Origin: Paramoeba atlantica
Taxonomy: Eukaryota; Discosea
Direction: 5' to 3'
DNA: 64,000 nucleotides
Assembly (NCBI GenBank): GCA_977017575.1
Contig: CDRNVI010000052.1
Span: 62,001-126,000 of the forward strand
In this document: piece by piece, positions 40,100 to 49,485 of the stretch
Position numbering within the stretch: position 1 is the first letter of the stretch
Layout: each line of letters opens with the position of its first letter
The notes under the pieces: generated by a model
Databases searched by the model: none
Seen by the model: the letters and a program-made list of their open reading frames with translations, nothing else
Told to the model about the DNA's origin: nothing
Translations under genes and position numbers: made by a program

Positions 40100-41140
40100 A
40101 TGTCTGTTGTAATAAAATCTGCACATGCTTTTCACAAGCACTATCACATCTTACTGTTTTTATTACTTTTCTATGCAACGGAATTTCGAATGATAGTCTG
40201 CAATAAAGCGAAGGATGTTCCTCAGAGACGCACGGGTAAACTACGCGCTGCCATGTTAGCTCCAGATATTCAGTTTCGTCGATTTGTGGAAACCTTGCAG
40301 AAACGCCCACGCAATTGGAGAGAGAGAACGCCGGTGTGTCAATGGCGTGGTGTGATCTGCGGATCACAAGAAGAGATCGTTCTGCTACAGGGCGATAATA
40401 AAGGACTCCAAGGGAATCTCTCCTGGGCACATTTTCCTCACACAATGCACAGTCTGATTGTTTCAGAGAACATGCTATCGGGGACAGTAGATTTCTCATC
40501 AACTCCATTCACAAGGATCCGACGCCCGACGCAAGGAGAGGAGGAGGAAGAGGACTTAAATGCGCCTCTTTTGCGTCTGTCTTTGGGAAATAATCAGTTT
40601 CATTCCATTCTCTTTTCTGACCTTCCTCAACATTTGTTTTTGTTAGATGCGTCTAAAAATAACCTACACGGTAATCTCACGCTGAACGCTTTGCCCTCTG
40701 ATCTGAACGGCCTTTTGCTATCAGGCAATAAGTATTCGGGAAGTTTGAATCTGGAACACTTACCACGTTCACTGTGTGAGTTAGATGTTTCTTTCAATAA
40801 ACTTGAAGGGCCTATTTTGCTTAATACATTACCCTCTTCTCTTGAGAGACTCGAACTACAGGGAAACCAGCTTGGCGGAACTTTGTATTTTACTCTTCTC
40901 CCAAACTCCCTTAGTGTTTTGAAGGTTCATCATAATCTTTTTGATGGAGAATTATTCCTTTCAAATCTTCCTTCTGGAATGCGAAGTCTCAGTTTCTTAG
41001 GATTAAATATTTATCGTGTCAGCACTGATGTAATGTTGGAAAGACTTACGGAGAGTACCTACAGAATGCGAAGAGAAGCTATGTGGCCCCTAAGAATTGA
41101 ATTCGACATGGGTCATATTCCAGAAATTTCTCTAATGTAA
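40100..41140 (+). CDS. Leucine-rich repeat protein (LRR family member 3)
   Basis: From ATG 40100 the protein has 346 residues: a signal-type hydrophobic stretch (HYHILLFLLLFYATEF), an LRRNT-like cap (LQKRPRNWRERTPVCQWRG then VICG, and GNLSWAHFP) and about eight repeats of LPxxLxxLxLxxNxxxGxLxLxxLP, with an acidic insertion (EEEEEEDL) inside the third. No C-terminal anchor. The preceding in-frame ATG at 40007 would put the hydrophobic stretch far from the end, so 40100 is preferred. Probably secreted or surface-exposed; partner unknown. It sits next to a procyclin-like gene and a hAT MITE. Confidence 0.8.
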   Translation: MSVVIKSAHAFHKHYHILLFLLLFYATEFRMIVCNKAKDVPQRRTGKLRAAMLAPDIQFRRFVETLQKRPRNWRERTPVCQWRGVICGSQEEIVLLQGDNKGLQGNLSWAHFPHTMHSLIVSENMLSGTVDFSSTPFTRIRRPTQGEEEEEDLNAPLLRLSLGNNQFHSILFSDLPQHLFLLDASKNNLHGNLTLNALPSDLNGLLLSGNKYSGSLNLEHLPRSLCELDVSFNKLEGPILLNTLPSSLERLELQGNQLGGTLYFTLLPNSLSVLKVHHNLFDGELFLSNLPSGMRSLSFLGLNIYRVSTDVMLERLTESTYRMRREAMWPLRIEFDMGHIPEISLM

Positions 41141-41260
41141 GACGGAATAAGATTTTGTACTCATCAAGGCTTGCACGCTTTGTACATAAGAATGACGTGC
41201 ACAGATAATCATCGTCTGGACACAACGAGTTTTGATACAAGTTTTGATACTGATTTATAG

Positions 41261-42258
41261 CAGAGGTCCATAAAACTACAAAAACTATTTTATAGTACTA
41301 TTATAGTACTATAAACTTTGAAACACTATACATTGTATATTAAAACTATATTTTTTTACTATTTTTCGTAGTACGTTTTTTCTGAAAGTATTGCTTGAAA
41401 TGCCGACTCGACGCAATTTATTTTTATCACTCCCGTTTTCTTGAAAGATTTCTCACTATTTTTCTCATCATTATGCCCAACAAGCGTCGTGGTCAAATCG
41501 TTTTTTCACACTTCGTTGAAGTCGATGGGGAAGTCGACCTACTTTAATTTTAGATGTGTTCCAGCCCAGACGCCTTGTCTTCTTAGGTCGCCTTTCCTGC
41601 CGAAGTATAATGTGAGGGGCTGCGGGTACTTCGACCGAGACCGCACCGAGACCGCGCCGAGACCGCACCGAATCCCCACCCGCAGCCCCTCATGTGTAGA
41701 TGTGAAATAGCGGGTAAGTGATTCTTCAAATTGCTTCAAAAGATTATGAATTTTGTAGATATTGAATCTTGCAGGCTCTGCGATGTGTTTTTGTGTGTTA
41801 TCTTGCCATTGAATACGCCACGTCTAGGATCCAACGAGTGATCTAACGGGAACTCGTCGATGGACAACTGTAATGCGGTTTGCACGGTACAAGGAAAGAG
41901 CATTATGGGAAGAACTTGTGAGCTATAGGATTCCGTCTTTTTCCATTTCTGCACAAAAACTACAACTCTTTTCACTTCTTTCTACGCGTCAGCGTATCCA
42001 CACCACTTGCTCCACCTGACATCACGTGACCCCTCTAAGCCTCTACACCTCCATCGGCTCTCTCCTGCCCCGCAAAATTCCTCCAGGTCCATGGATCGAT
42101 CTGTCTACTGCTCGCCTTTCTGGACATGAAACACTGATAAACACCATATAGTTTTTATAGTACTATATAGTGTTAATAGTACTATAAACGAGGTTTATAG
42201 TACTATAAATTTTCTTAAAACACTATAAACTATCTATAAATAGCTTTAGGGACCTCTG
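41261..42258. mobile_element. hAT-type MITE with 8-bp target duplication
   Basis: 998 bp, bounded by CAGAGGTCC at the left end and GGACCTCTG at the right end. ATTTATAG occurs immediately outside both ends (41253-41260 and 42259-42266), a perfect 8-bp target duplication, as hAT transposases make. The subterminal parts are rich in TATAGTACTATA-type palindromes. The interior has a CCGCACCGAGAC-type short repeat (41641-41673) and no full transposase. Terminal sequence also occurs at 53154. Confidence 0.85.
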
Positions 42259-42344
42259 ATTTATAGGTTACCTCTGAGATAGTGTATTTCTCACCACATA
42301 AGTGTAATACGTGAACGGTAATTTTCATATGATTTTCATTTTTT

Positions 42345-43115
42345 ATGCCACTGCAGTTTATTCAGCTTTTGAGGCGTTCTCGCTTCGCCATTTTGATTTC
42401 GTCGCCTGATTCTGGCCCACCGTGTAAGCGAAGACGTCGCTCCAGTAAAGTGCATAGTTCGTTACTTGCCGTAGAGCTTGAACTTTTGCTATTTATCCGT
42501 CATGTTGAGCGTCCTCGTGATTCATGGGTGTCTTCGAATACTGTTTGTTCCTGGGAAGGGGTAATTTGTTCTTCAACAAGTCCTCCAGTTGTACGGGGCC
42601 TTAAGTGGAATTACAAGGACATGGGAGGTAACCTTTCGTGGACCTACTTGCCTCAGACGGTCGAGAATCTGGAAATATCTTTCAATCGACTGAGAGGAGC
42701 GCTAGATTTTTCAAGTCTGGGCAAAAATATTACTACCTTGATGGCCCAAAATAATTATCTTACGGGTGTACTTCCAACGGATATATTTCCGGCCGTAGTA
42801 CAAAATATGAAATTATCCTTTAATTCGTTTGAGAAGGATCTTGATCTTCGAAGTCTACCTGCGACTTTGAAAAGCTTACATGTCGATTCAAACAATTTGC
42901 GAGGTCGACTTGATTTTACGTGTTTGCCAAGCGGCCTTACTGAATTGCTGCTAAGTTTTAACAATTTTACTCATGCCACGGGTCTCGAAAATATTTCACC
43001 TAATGTGTATGTAGACTTAACTTTTAACCTTATACAGAACTTGCCACCAGTATGGCAAACCAACATTCAGCTATATGGGCAGTCACAAGCACACATTGCG
43101 ACGGAAGAGATATAA
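42345..43115 (+). CDS. Leucine-rich repeat protein (LRR family member 4)
   Basis: A 256-residue protein. A basic N-terminus with a weak hydrophobic patch precedes the cap (IRHVERPRDSWVSS, CSWEGVIC, GGNLSWTYLP) and about seven repeats (LEISFNRLRGALDFSSL, LKSLHVDSNNLRGRLDFTCLP). No clear signal peptide, unlike the member at 40.1 kb, so an upstream start or a different location is possible. The start sits 80 bases after the hAT MITE, so the insertion may have altered its 5' region. Same family and orientation as the other three LRR genes. Confidence 0.78.
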   Translation: MPLQFIQLLRRSRFAILISSPDSGPPCKRRRRSSKVHSSLLAVELELLLFIRHVERPRDSWVSSNTVCSWEGVICSSTSPPVVRGLKWNYKDMGGNLSWTYLPQTVENLEISFNRLRGALDFSSLGKNITTLMAQNNYLTGVLPTDIFPAVVQNMKLSFNSFEKDLDLRSLPATLKSLHVDSNNLRGRLDFTCLPSGLTELLLSFNNFTHATGLENISPNVYVDLTFNLIQNLPPVWQTNIQLYGQSQAHIATEEI

Positions 43116-43458
43116 ATTCATAACGCATAGAACGATTCATAGTGCGCAGAAATCCATGTGCTGTAAAACAAGTCCAATACTGTATAAACAATACAATCAC
43201 GTATTCTCGAAGTGGCGTGTAGGGGGGGGCAATTTCATCGGATCAACAAATTTATGCATTTTTTTGCTTACTCAAAAACATTTGACAAAAAACATTTTCA
43301 CTGCACGAATGCGTCCATACTATACGCGTTCAATACTGTACCAAATTCGTTCACACAACAAAAAAAATACTGACCACATCCACCCAACCCACCAAAGGAT
43401 CATCACATTACGTCGTAGGTGAAATATAGTTTCCCACCCAAGGATGAGAAACCTACAC

Positions 43459-44100
43459 TTCACATACCTGACTTATGTGACTTCCATAATTCTGCATAGC
43501 AAGTCCCAAGTCACCCGTTTCATTTAGAGGATTCGCCCAATTAGATACAAGCGCTACTTAGTCCAATTAGATACTACCTCCCCAATCATACTGATACCCC
43601 TCGTAGTAAGTAAGTAGTAAGTAGTATCTTCCCCGGGCACACGTCCCGATATCTTCCCGGGCACACGTCCCGATATCTTCCCCGGTCACACGTCCCGATA
43701 TCTTCCCCGGATACAAATCCCGATATCTTCCCCGGGCACAAGTCCCGATGTCTTCTCCAGGCACAAGTCCCGATGTCTTCCCCGGGCACACGTCCCGATA
43801 TCTTCCCCGGGCACAAGTCCCGATATCTTCTCCGGGCATAAGTCCCGATATTTTCTCCGGGCACAAGTCCCGATGTCTTCCCCGGGCACACGTCCCGATA
43901 TCTTCCCCGGGCACAACTCCCGGTATATTTATTTTCCCGGGGCAAAAATCCCCACAACGTCCCGGGGCATATGCCCCGATAATTTCTTCCACCCTCCTCC
44001 CCAGGACCCCGTGCATACGCTTTAGTACGCACGGGGTCCTTCCCCAGGCTTGGGACTTGCTATGCAGAATTATGGAAGTTACATAAGTCAGGTATGTGAA
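43459..44100. mobile_element. Inverted-repeat element with internal 30-bp minisatellite
   Basis: Arms at 43459-43510 and 44049-44100 are 52-bp inverted repeats with one mismatch (TTCACATACCTGACTTATG ... AAGTCCCAAG). Between them, 43626-43925 holds about ten copies of a 30-bp unit, TCTTCCCCGGGCACAAGTCCCGATA-like. A 12-bp-arm hairpin with AGGACCCCGTGC lies at 44003-44040. No gene; a long minus-strand frame through the array is repeat-derived. Flanks show no obvious target duplication. Confidence 0.75.
43626..43925. repeat. 30-bp minisatellite
   Basis: About ten units with core CCCCGGGCACAAGTCCCGAT, varying at a few positions (A/C in CACAAGT/CACACGT; TATCTT/TGTCTT). Copy differences look shuffled between units, consistent with unequal exchange. 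Confidence 0.9.
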
Positions 44101-44424
44101 ATGGGGATTACGCATCCGGATCTCTGCATCTGCACATGACAACCGAGCTCTCTGCACCTGGGACCCCAGCTCTCTGCACTCGCACACCTCCGGCGAGGGC
44201 GAACCCTCACTTGATCCACCCGTCGTATGCGGGAACGGACTTTGTGAGCATAATCTGTGCACTATAAGTGCATGAACAAACGTTTCAAGGAAATATAATT
44301 TGCCGTAGATCATTCTCACTTGCCGAACAATTTATGGCTCTTGTATTTGTCGAGGAACAGATTTACCTTATTCTTATTTTTATTTTTATTCGGATCTACC
44401 TTATTTTGACAGCGCACTATTTTT
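44101..44424. other. Spacer upstream of RRP12
   Basis: No gene. CTCTGCACCTG/CTCTGCACTCG short repeats occur at 44120-44190. A pyrimidine-rich stretch precedes the RRP12 ATG (44370-44424). Confidence 0.4.
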
Positions 44425-47400
44425 ATGACTGATTCTGTGTCACGTGGAGTTCTTTTGGACTCGATTCACAAAACTATCCAACAGCAAGGCCACCAACCAA
44501 CACCGACTAACGTCTTCGCTTGCGTTATAACTCTTTTGAGATCAAATTGCTTCGACTCCGCAACGTTAAACGTTCTTGTTCCTGTATTTCGTGGTATCAT
44601 AAGGCATGTCTCTGATAACCTTCTAAGTTCACAATCCGCAGATTTATTTTTGCTTCTGGGACAACTCGTGCGAAAGGAGTCCCACATGAATGTGCGTAAC
44701 CTATGGAGCCTGCTTCACGACTTGGTGGATCGTTTAAGTGAATTTAGAGATGATTCAATGGTTCTACTAGAACCTGAAGTAAATGCTGCTGAAGGAATCA
44801 TCGTATCGTATATGCAACTACTCAATCATTTTTTTATTACTGTCAAAAACAGAAACATTGCTGAAAAAATCAAACTTACGCAACGTTCCTGGAACTATCT
44901 TTTTGAAACATTGCTTCATACTCATTCTCACACTGTAGTGTCAAAAGCTGTTGGTGTAATTGCAGTATACTTTGACAACATTTTGAGTTCTGCCACTATT
45001 GAAAATACTCCCTTCTTGCAGGAACTCGTTTCCGCTTTTTGTGACGCTCTTTCCCCAGACTACTCCAATCGTTGGAAGGAATTGCTTGAAGTCTTGGCCT
45101 CTTTGCTATGTAGCGTTTCTATCATAAAACAAGAACGAAATGTTTCCCAGTCATTAAAAGACGGTATTGAGCTTTGCTTGGCTAAAGCAGTTCAACTTCG
45201 TGATGTGAGTTCGCAATTGAGTACAGAAGCGGAAAACTTAATAAAGAGTTGTGCGTTATGCTTACCAGCCTTGGAAATCTTAAAGGTAATTAGGGTTGAT
45301 ATCGTCCCAATGAAAAGCACGGAATTACTCCCTGGTCCCGTACCTTCGAAATCTGAAGTCTTGCGGAGGAAATATGTACTAGATATCTTGAAGAAGAGTG
45401 TATCTTTCGATTCATTGTCATACTTCGCCAACGATTTAGTGCCTCTTGCCTCCGTTTACATGGAACTTGCAGATGAGCAGGCTTCACAGGGGTTGACAGC
45501 ACAGAGTCGACAGTGGCGGGCGATGCATGAGAAGATCTGGGAACTTGCGCCTTCTTTCTTCATTTCTCCTATTGAATTTACGGAAGAAAATGTTCGCTCG
45601 GTTGTCAAAAAACTCGTTTTATTTCTAGAAAATTCGGAAATGCGGCACATTGCATGTAGAGCATTCTGTCGCATGTCAGCTGATACATATAAAATTTCAA
45701 ATCATACCAGACCTATTATTCCTATATTGCACCGCCTTTCGCATTTTGTGCTTCCGAGGCTGTGCAACTTATACGAAGAATTCTCTCTTGATTATGTTGC
45801 TGAGGCAGTGCGTTCGGTGGCAACAGTGAGTCATGCGAATACAATATCGCAGATATGCGCGACTCTTCGGCCACACATTTTTCCTTTTAAGGAAACGCCT
45901 TGCTTGACAAAGGCTAGCGATGTTATTCGCACTGCTCTATGTATCGCACCAGTCACAAATGATGAAGTAAGAAGAACTTGGGCCGAACTTACTCTAAACA
46001 TTCTAGAGAGTCATTTGAAATGTTCAATGAGCGAGCATTGCAAGAATTTAAAACTAGAAAATTCCGTGCGCACAAGCGTGAATATTTGCTTAAGTCCGCT
46101 TCTGGAGAAACAGTATTATCGTCTCTTAGCTGAACTTCTTTCTGATAAAAAACTACCTCAGAGTTTCATACTGCGTGTTGTCGCTCACTTCAGCGAGACT
46201 GTTCCCCTACCTTTTCATGCTCCAACACGAAAGTATCGACTGCTGGGAGTCGATAGTTTATTGCAATATCTGTCTGATAATGACTGTCGGTCCGAATTAC
46301 CTGACTTCTGCGAAAGCGTCACACCGGAATTGGTTCTTTCCACACAAGAAATATGTACCAAGACACGTGAGCGCGCGCTTTCACTGATCGCAGCTATTTC
46401 AAAAATAGTCGGCCCACAGTCCTATCTTGAATGCTTACAGTTGGGATTTTCTCTTCCCTTATCTCCCGTACTATGTGGAACGCTAACAGCATGCGCCAAA
46501 ACATATTGGTCTCATCATCGGGAACTTCCACAACGCACACACGAGAGTATGTGGGTTATGGTACTCACATGTTTGGAGCTCCCAACAGGGGCAAGTCCAA
46601 CCATCCAAGACCTACCGTTAGCTACCCGAAATTCTGCATTCGCGTTTCTACGAATGCTTATCAAGCTGTCGTATCATCACGACCCCACCCATAGCTTACT
46701 TCAAGCACACTTACGTCGCGTAGTACAAGCGGTCTACCATTGGGTGGATCGAACAGACCCACTGATCAATCAGCGCTCTGCTAGCGTTACCACTCCCTCT
46801 GCTACGAGACAGATTGTACGTGTGCTTCTTGAAAAACTTTTAAAACGACTGGGGGCTGAGCCAGTATTGTCATGCCTGCCGCTAAGTGGCCAGCGCTTGG
46901 GAAGATACATTGCGAAACAGTTGGAGAGAAAACACCGAATACAAGCAAGAGGGTCAGCTTCCACTCTTTCGGGTGTGGATCGTGTGAGCATGAAAGCGCA
47001 GGAGGGCTACACGTTGCGAGACACAAACGAGGATGGAGATATCGCGTTAGACATGTCTATGGGAGATGGAGTTCTACGTCACATGAAAACAGGGGGTGGG
47101 AGGACTCGTGACAATGCTTTGAAGGGCGAACAGAGCATTCCACTTGGTAACAGTGATGACGAGGAGTTCAATGTACGTGTGAACGAACAGGGACAAATAG
47201 TAGTTAAAGAGATTACACGCAATCACAAGGATAGTTTTAGAACTCTGAAGCGTGAAAGAGATGCCGAAGAGGAGTTTCATCATGAAAGTGTGTCTGATTT
47301 GGATGCGGACAGCGGCAGACAACGAAAGCGTAGTAAACGATATCCCTCTACTGGTATCGCTAATGACGAGCTGAGTGGTGGAAATCACAATAAAGAATAT

Positions 47401-47685
47401 ATGAGTGAAACTGCGCGGGATAAGCCAAAGGCAATATTGTTAGCAGAATTTCGGCAAAGATACAATACGAAAAATACGAAGTCAATCCGTGACAGTACCA
47501 AGAGAATTCATTCTGGGAAAAATTATGCTTCCAAAAATGCCGGTGGAGATGTAAAGCGAAAGGGCCAACTCGATCCGTACGCCTACGTACCACTAGATCG
47601 TCGATTGCTTAACAAACGCTTGCAAGGAGCAAATAAGAAGCATTTTCTCGAAAATTCTCGCTTTCCTCAAAAATACAAAAAATGA
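44425..47685 (+). CDS. RRP12: RRP12-like ribosomal RNA processing protein
   Basis: Nuclear/nucleolar HEAT-repeat protein involved in late maturation and export of ribosomal subunits. The 1086-residue protein has a long alpha-helical repeat body; residues ~540-760 (SPVLCGTLTACAKTYWS... LELPTGASPTIQDLPLATRNSAFAFLRMLI) correspond to the conserved NUC173 region and following repeats. The C-terminal 250 residues are acidic then basic and disordered, and end with DPYAYVPLDRRLLNKR, matching the terminal DPYAYIPLNR motif of RRP12. No membrane segments. Length is close to yeast Rrp12 (1228). Assignment leans on the C-terminal motif. Confidence 0.8.
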   Translation: MTDSVSRGVLLDSIHKTIQQQGHQPTPTNVFACVITLLRSNCFDSATLNVLVPVFRGIIRHVSDNLLSSQSADLFLLLGQLVRKESHMNVRNLWSLLHDLVDRLSEFRDDSMVLLEPEVNAAEGIIVSYMQLLNHFFITVKNRNIAEKIKLTQRSWNYLFETLLHTHSHTVVSKAVGVIAVYFDNILSSATIENTPFLQELVSAFCDALSPDYSNRWKELLEVLASLLCSVSIIKQERNVSQSLKDGIELCLAKAVQLRDVSSQLSTEAENLIKSCALCLPALEILKVIRVDIVPMKSTELLPGPVPSKSEVLRRKYVLDILKKSVSFDSLSYFANDLVPLASVYMELADEQASQGLTAQSRQWRAMHEKIWELAPSFFISPIEFTEENVRSVVKKLVLFLENSEMRHIACRAFCRMSADTYKISNHTRPIIPILHRLSHFVLPRLCNLYEEFSLDYVAEAVRSVATVSHANTISQICATLRPHIFPFKETPCLTKASDVIRTALCIAPVTNDEVRRTWAELTLNILESHLKCSMSEHCKNLKLENSVRTSVNICLSPLLEKQYYRLLAELLSDKKLPQSFILRVVAHFSETVPLPFHAPTRKYRLLGVDSLLQYLSDNDCRSELPDFCESVTPELVLSTQEICTKTRERALSLIAAISKIVGPQSYLECLQLGFSLPLSPVLCGTLTACAKTYWSHHRELPQRTHESMWVMVLTCLELPTGASPTIQDLPLATRNSAFAFLRMLIKLSYHHDPTHSLLQAHLRRVVQAVYHWVDRTDPLINQRSASVTTPSATRQIVRVLLEKLLKRLGAEPVLSCLPLSGQRLGRYIAKQLERKHRIQARGSASTLSGVDRVSMKAQEGYTLRDTNEDGDIALDMSMGDGVLRHMKTGGGRTRDNALKGEQSIPLGNSDDEEFNVRVNEQGQIVVKEITRNHKDSFRTLKRERDAEEEFHHESVSDLDADSGRQRKRSKRYPSTGIANDELSGGNHNKEYMSETARDKPKAILLAEFRQRYNTKNTKSIRDSTKRIHSGKNYASKNAGGDVKRKGQLDPYAYVPLDRRLLNKRLQGANKKHFLENSRFPQKYKK

Positions 47686-48027
47686 TTTAATTCATATCGA
47701 ATGAATACGTTATATTTGAAATGTCGTTTTTCCTACGGGAACAAGTTCAGCAAACACGTAAATATTGCCAGTTTTATCAAAACATGTGTGCCTAAATAAA
47801 CAATTTAATAGGTTGTCGACTATTCCATTGACTATCTATTTCGAATTTTTTCACTCATAATCTATTTTCCACTCATTTTTTTTGCTCATAATCTCGCAAC
47901 ATTACCTCTTCAAAAGTCGATCACTCTTTTCGAATTTCTGTTAACCTCTCTTTGTATGCAATTGTTTTCCCACATTTTTAGATACATTCTAGCCTATTTT
48001 CTTCATCTGCTTTTTATTTTCCGTTCT
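47686..48027. other. Spacer before procyclin-like copy 2
   Basis: AT-rich, no gene. T-rich tracts at 47860-48020 precede the next ATG; an alternative upstream in-frame ATG at 47956 is not favoured. Confidence 0.4.
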
Positions 48028-48348
48028 ATGCGAGCCTTTTCTCTGCTTTCTCTCCTTGTCGTCGCCATGCTTGGCTTTCAGTCTACTCGCGTCCAAGCGT
48101 TTGACAAATCCATTCGTCGTATCTTTGGGGGTTCCTCCACGGAGGAGACCAAGGAACCGGCTACCACAAAGCCCGAGCCCGAAACAAAGCCCGAGCCCCC
48201 GAAAGAGAAACCCGCGGCACCCACCGCGGAGCCCACAGAGGGTGACGGTGAGAAGTCGGCCGAGTCCTCCGCCCTCTCGATGCAATGGGGAACGGCCAGC
48301 GCGCTGGCTAGCGTAGTTTCGCTCTCTTTGGTCATGCTAGCGGCTTAG
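48028..48348 (+). CDS. Procyclin-like GPI-anchored surface protein, copy 2
   Basis: Same 106-residue protein as 39343-39663: signal peptide, Pro/Glu/Lys repeat, Ser-rich attachment patch, hydrophobic tail. I count seven base differences over 321, of which two change an amino acid (Thr to Ala in the repeat region, Ile to Met in the tail); four are silent and one swaps the stop codon (TAA to TAG). Identity starts at the ATG and ends at the stop, while the flanks are unrelated. This confirms the start choice and suggests gene conversion or selection on both copies. Confidence 0.75.
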   Translation: MRAFSLLSLLVVAMLGFQSTRVQAFDKSIRRIFGGSSTEETKEPATTKPEPETKPEPPKEKPAAPTAEPTEGDGEKSAESSALSMQWGTASALASVVSLSLVMLAA

Positions 48349-48366
48349 ATAGGGTATGGATGCGAA

Positions 48367-48651
48367 ATGGATTGGTCTGCTGTTCGAAATATTTTCTTCT
48401 TTTACGTCGTGGAATTCATAATTTATGGTACAATAATGGTAGGGCAAAATTTCTTACGAGGCAAGGTTAAATGTACATACTGCTACGTATATTCGGGTAC
48501 GATTAGGTCTGTAGTTGGAAATCATCTTGAGCGCTGCGAAAAATTGGGTCGTCCCAATTTTATATTTTTGTTGACAGTCGAAAACGCTAATTTACGTCGA
48601 CCATGTGTAATGTTTCTCTTCTTTATTTCGTACTGTTTTATTTCAGTCTAG
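48367..48651 (+). CDS. Small ORF with BED-like zinc finger
   Basis: 94 residues directly after procyclin-like copy 2. The middle part reads GKVKCTYC...VVGNHLERCEKL, a C-x2-C-xn-H-x3-C arrangement like BED-type fingers, which are frequent at the N-terminus of hAT transposases. Both ends are hydrophobic and look out of place. It may be a fragment of a hAT transposase, in line with the hAT MITE at 41.3 kb, or chance. Confidence 0.3.
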   Translation: MDWSAVRNIFFFYVVEFIIYGTIMVGQNFLRGKVKCTYCYVYSGTIRSVVGNHLERCEKLGRPNFIFLLTVENANLRRPCVMFLFFISYCFISV

Positions 48652-48882
48652 AGCATTGTCTTTCATTCAAATATTTTTTAAAATATGTAAATCCGCCCAA
48701 TAGTACCTGAGATAAAGGACTTTCTACGTGATACACAGCAAAAATTGCCTAGTAAGCAGAAAGTTGTGTTTTTATGTATGTGTTTTTTTGTTCGCGCTTC
48801 TGTTTATTTCATTTTCTGAATCAGAAGATGCTAGCTATGTCTTTGGTATTAGAACACTAAATCTTTTTCTCATCTTCTTTTC

Positions 48883-49155
48883 ATGGAAGAACGTTTCTTA
48901 CGCGCTACAGAATACGTCCGCCAGATACCTCATGGAGTTGATGAACCAAATCAAGAAACTAAGCTTATCTTCTATGGATTGTACAAACAAGCTACTGAAG
49001 GTGATTGTCAGTCAGTTGAGCCATGGGTTATACAAGTAACGGCCCATGCAAAGTGGGAAGCCTGGATGTCTAAAAAAGGCATGAAATCGTCTGAAGCAAA
49101 ACAAGAATATGTGAATCTTCTCAAAACAATTGCACCTAAGTTTGAAATAAGATGA
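48883..49155 (+). CDS. ACBP: Acyl-CoA-binding protein
   Basis: Cytosolic carrier of long-chain acyl-CoA esters. The 90-residue protein is a single ACBP domain: FLRATEYVRQIP, the YGLYKQATEGD signature, AKWEAWMSKKGMKSSEAKQEYVNLL. The acyl-CoA contact residues Tyr, Lys and Trp are present. Length matches the family. A second frame over part of the gene (48728-49039) is an artefact. Confidence 0.93.
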   Translation: MEERFLRATEYVRQIPHGVDEPNQETKLIFYGLYKQATEGDCQSVEPWVIQVTAHAKWEAWMSKKGMKSSEAKQEYVNLLKTIAPKFEIR

Positions 49156-49485
49156 ATAGTGAATTCTTCCTCTCGATAAAGTTTCTCTTTTGTCCTCGTG
49201 TCGCAAATAGTGCCCTGCTATTGTATAAACGTTATAAACCGCTGGCCACTAATATTTTCGTCGAATAAAATATTTTTGCCAAGGGTTTTTATGAGCACCA
49301 TAACTAACCGGAGCCTTATCATTGCCTACTTCTACGCTTCTGACTATTCATGGCCCTTGATAGAACTGAAAATATGAATTCTTCTTGAAAAAACGCATAT
49401 TCATTGTGTTATCACTTTAGATAATACATTGCTGTAAGTTCAGTGTTGTATTTTGTTTTTGAGTTTTCTACAGTTTAACTTGTAA
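49156..49485. other. AT-rich spacer, no gene seen
   Basis: No coding frame. The tract TTTGTTTTTGAGTTTTCTACAG (49451-49472) ending in AG just before the next ATG is a good splice acceptor candidate. Confidence 0.45.

Noticed and set aside
43567-44319. Long minus-strand ORF with repeats like GRYRDLCPGKISG
   Set aside because: It is the translation of the 30-bp minisatellite, whose unit length is a multiple of three, so all copies stay open. It has no start context and opposes all other genes.
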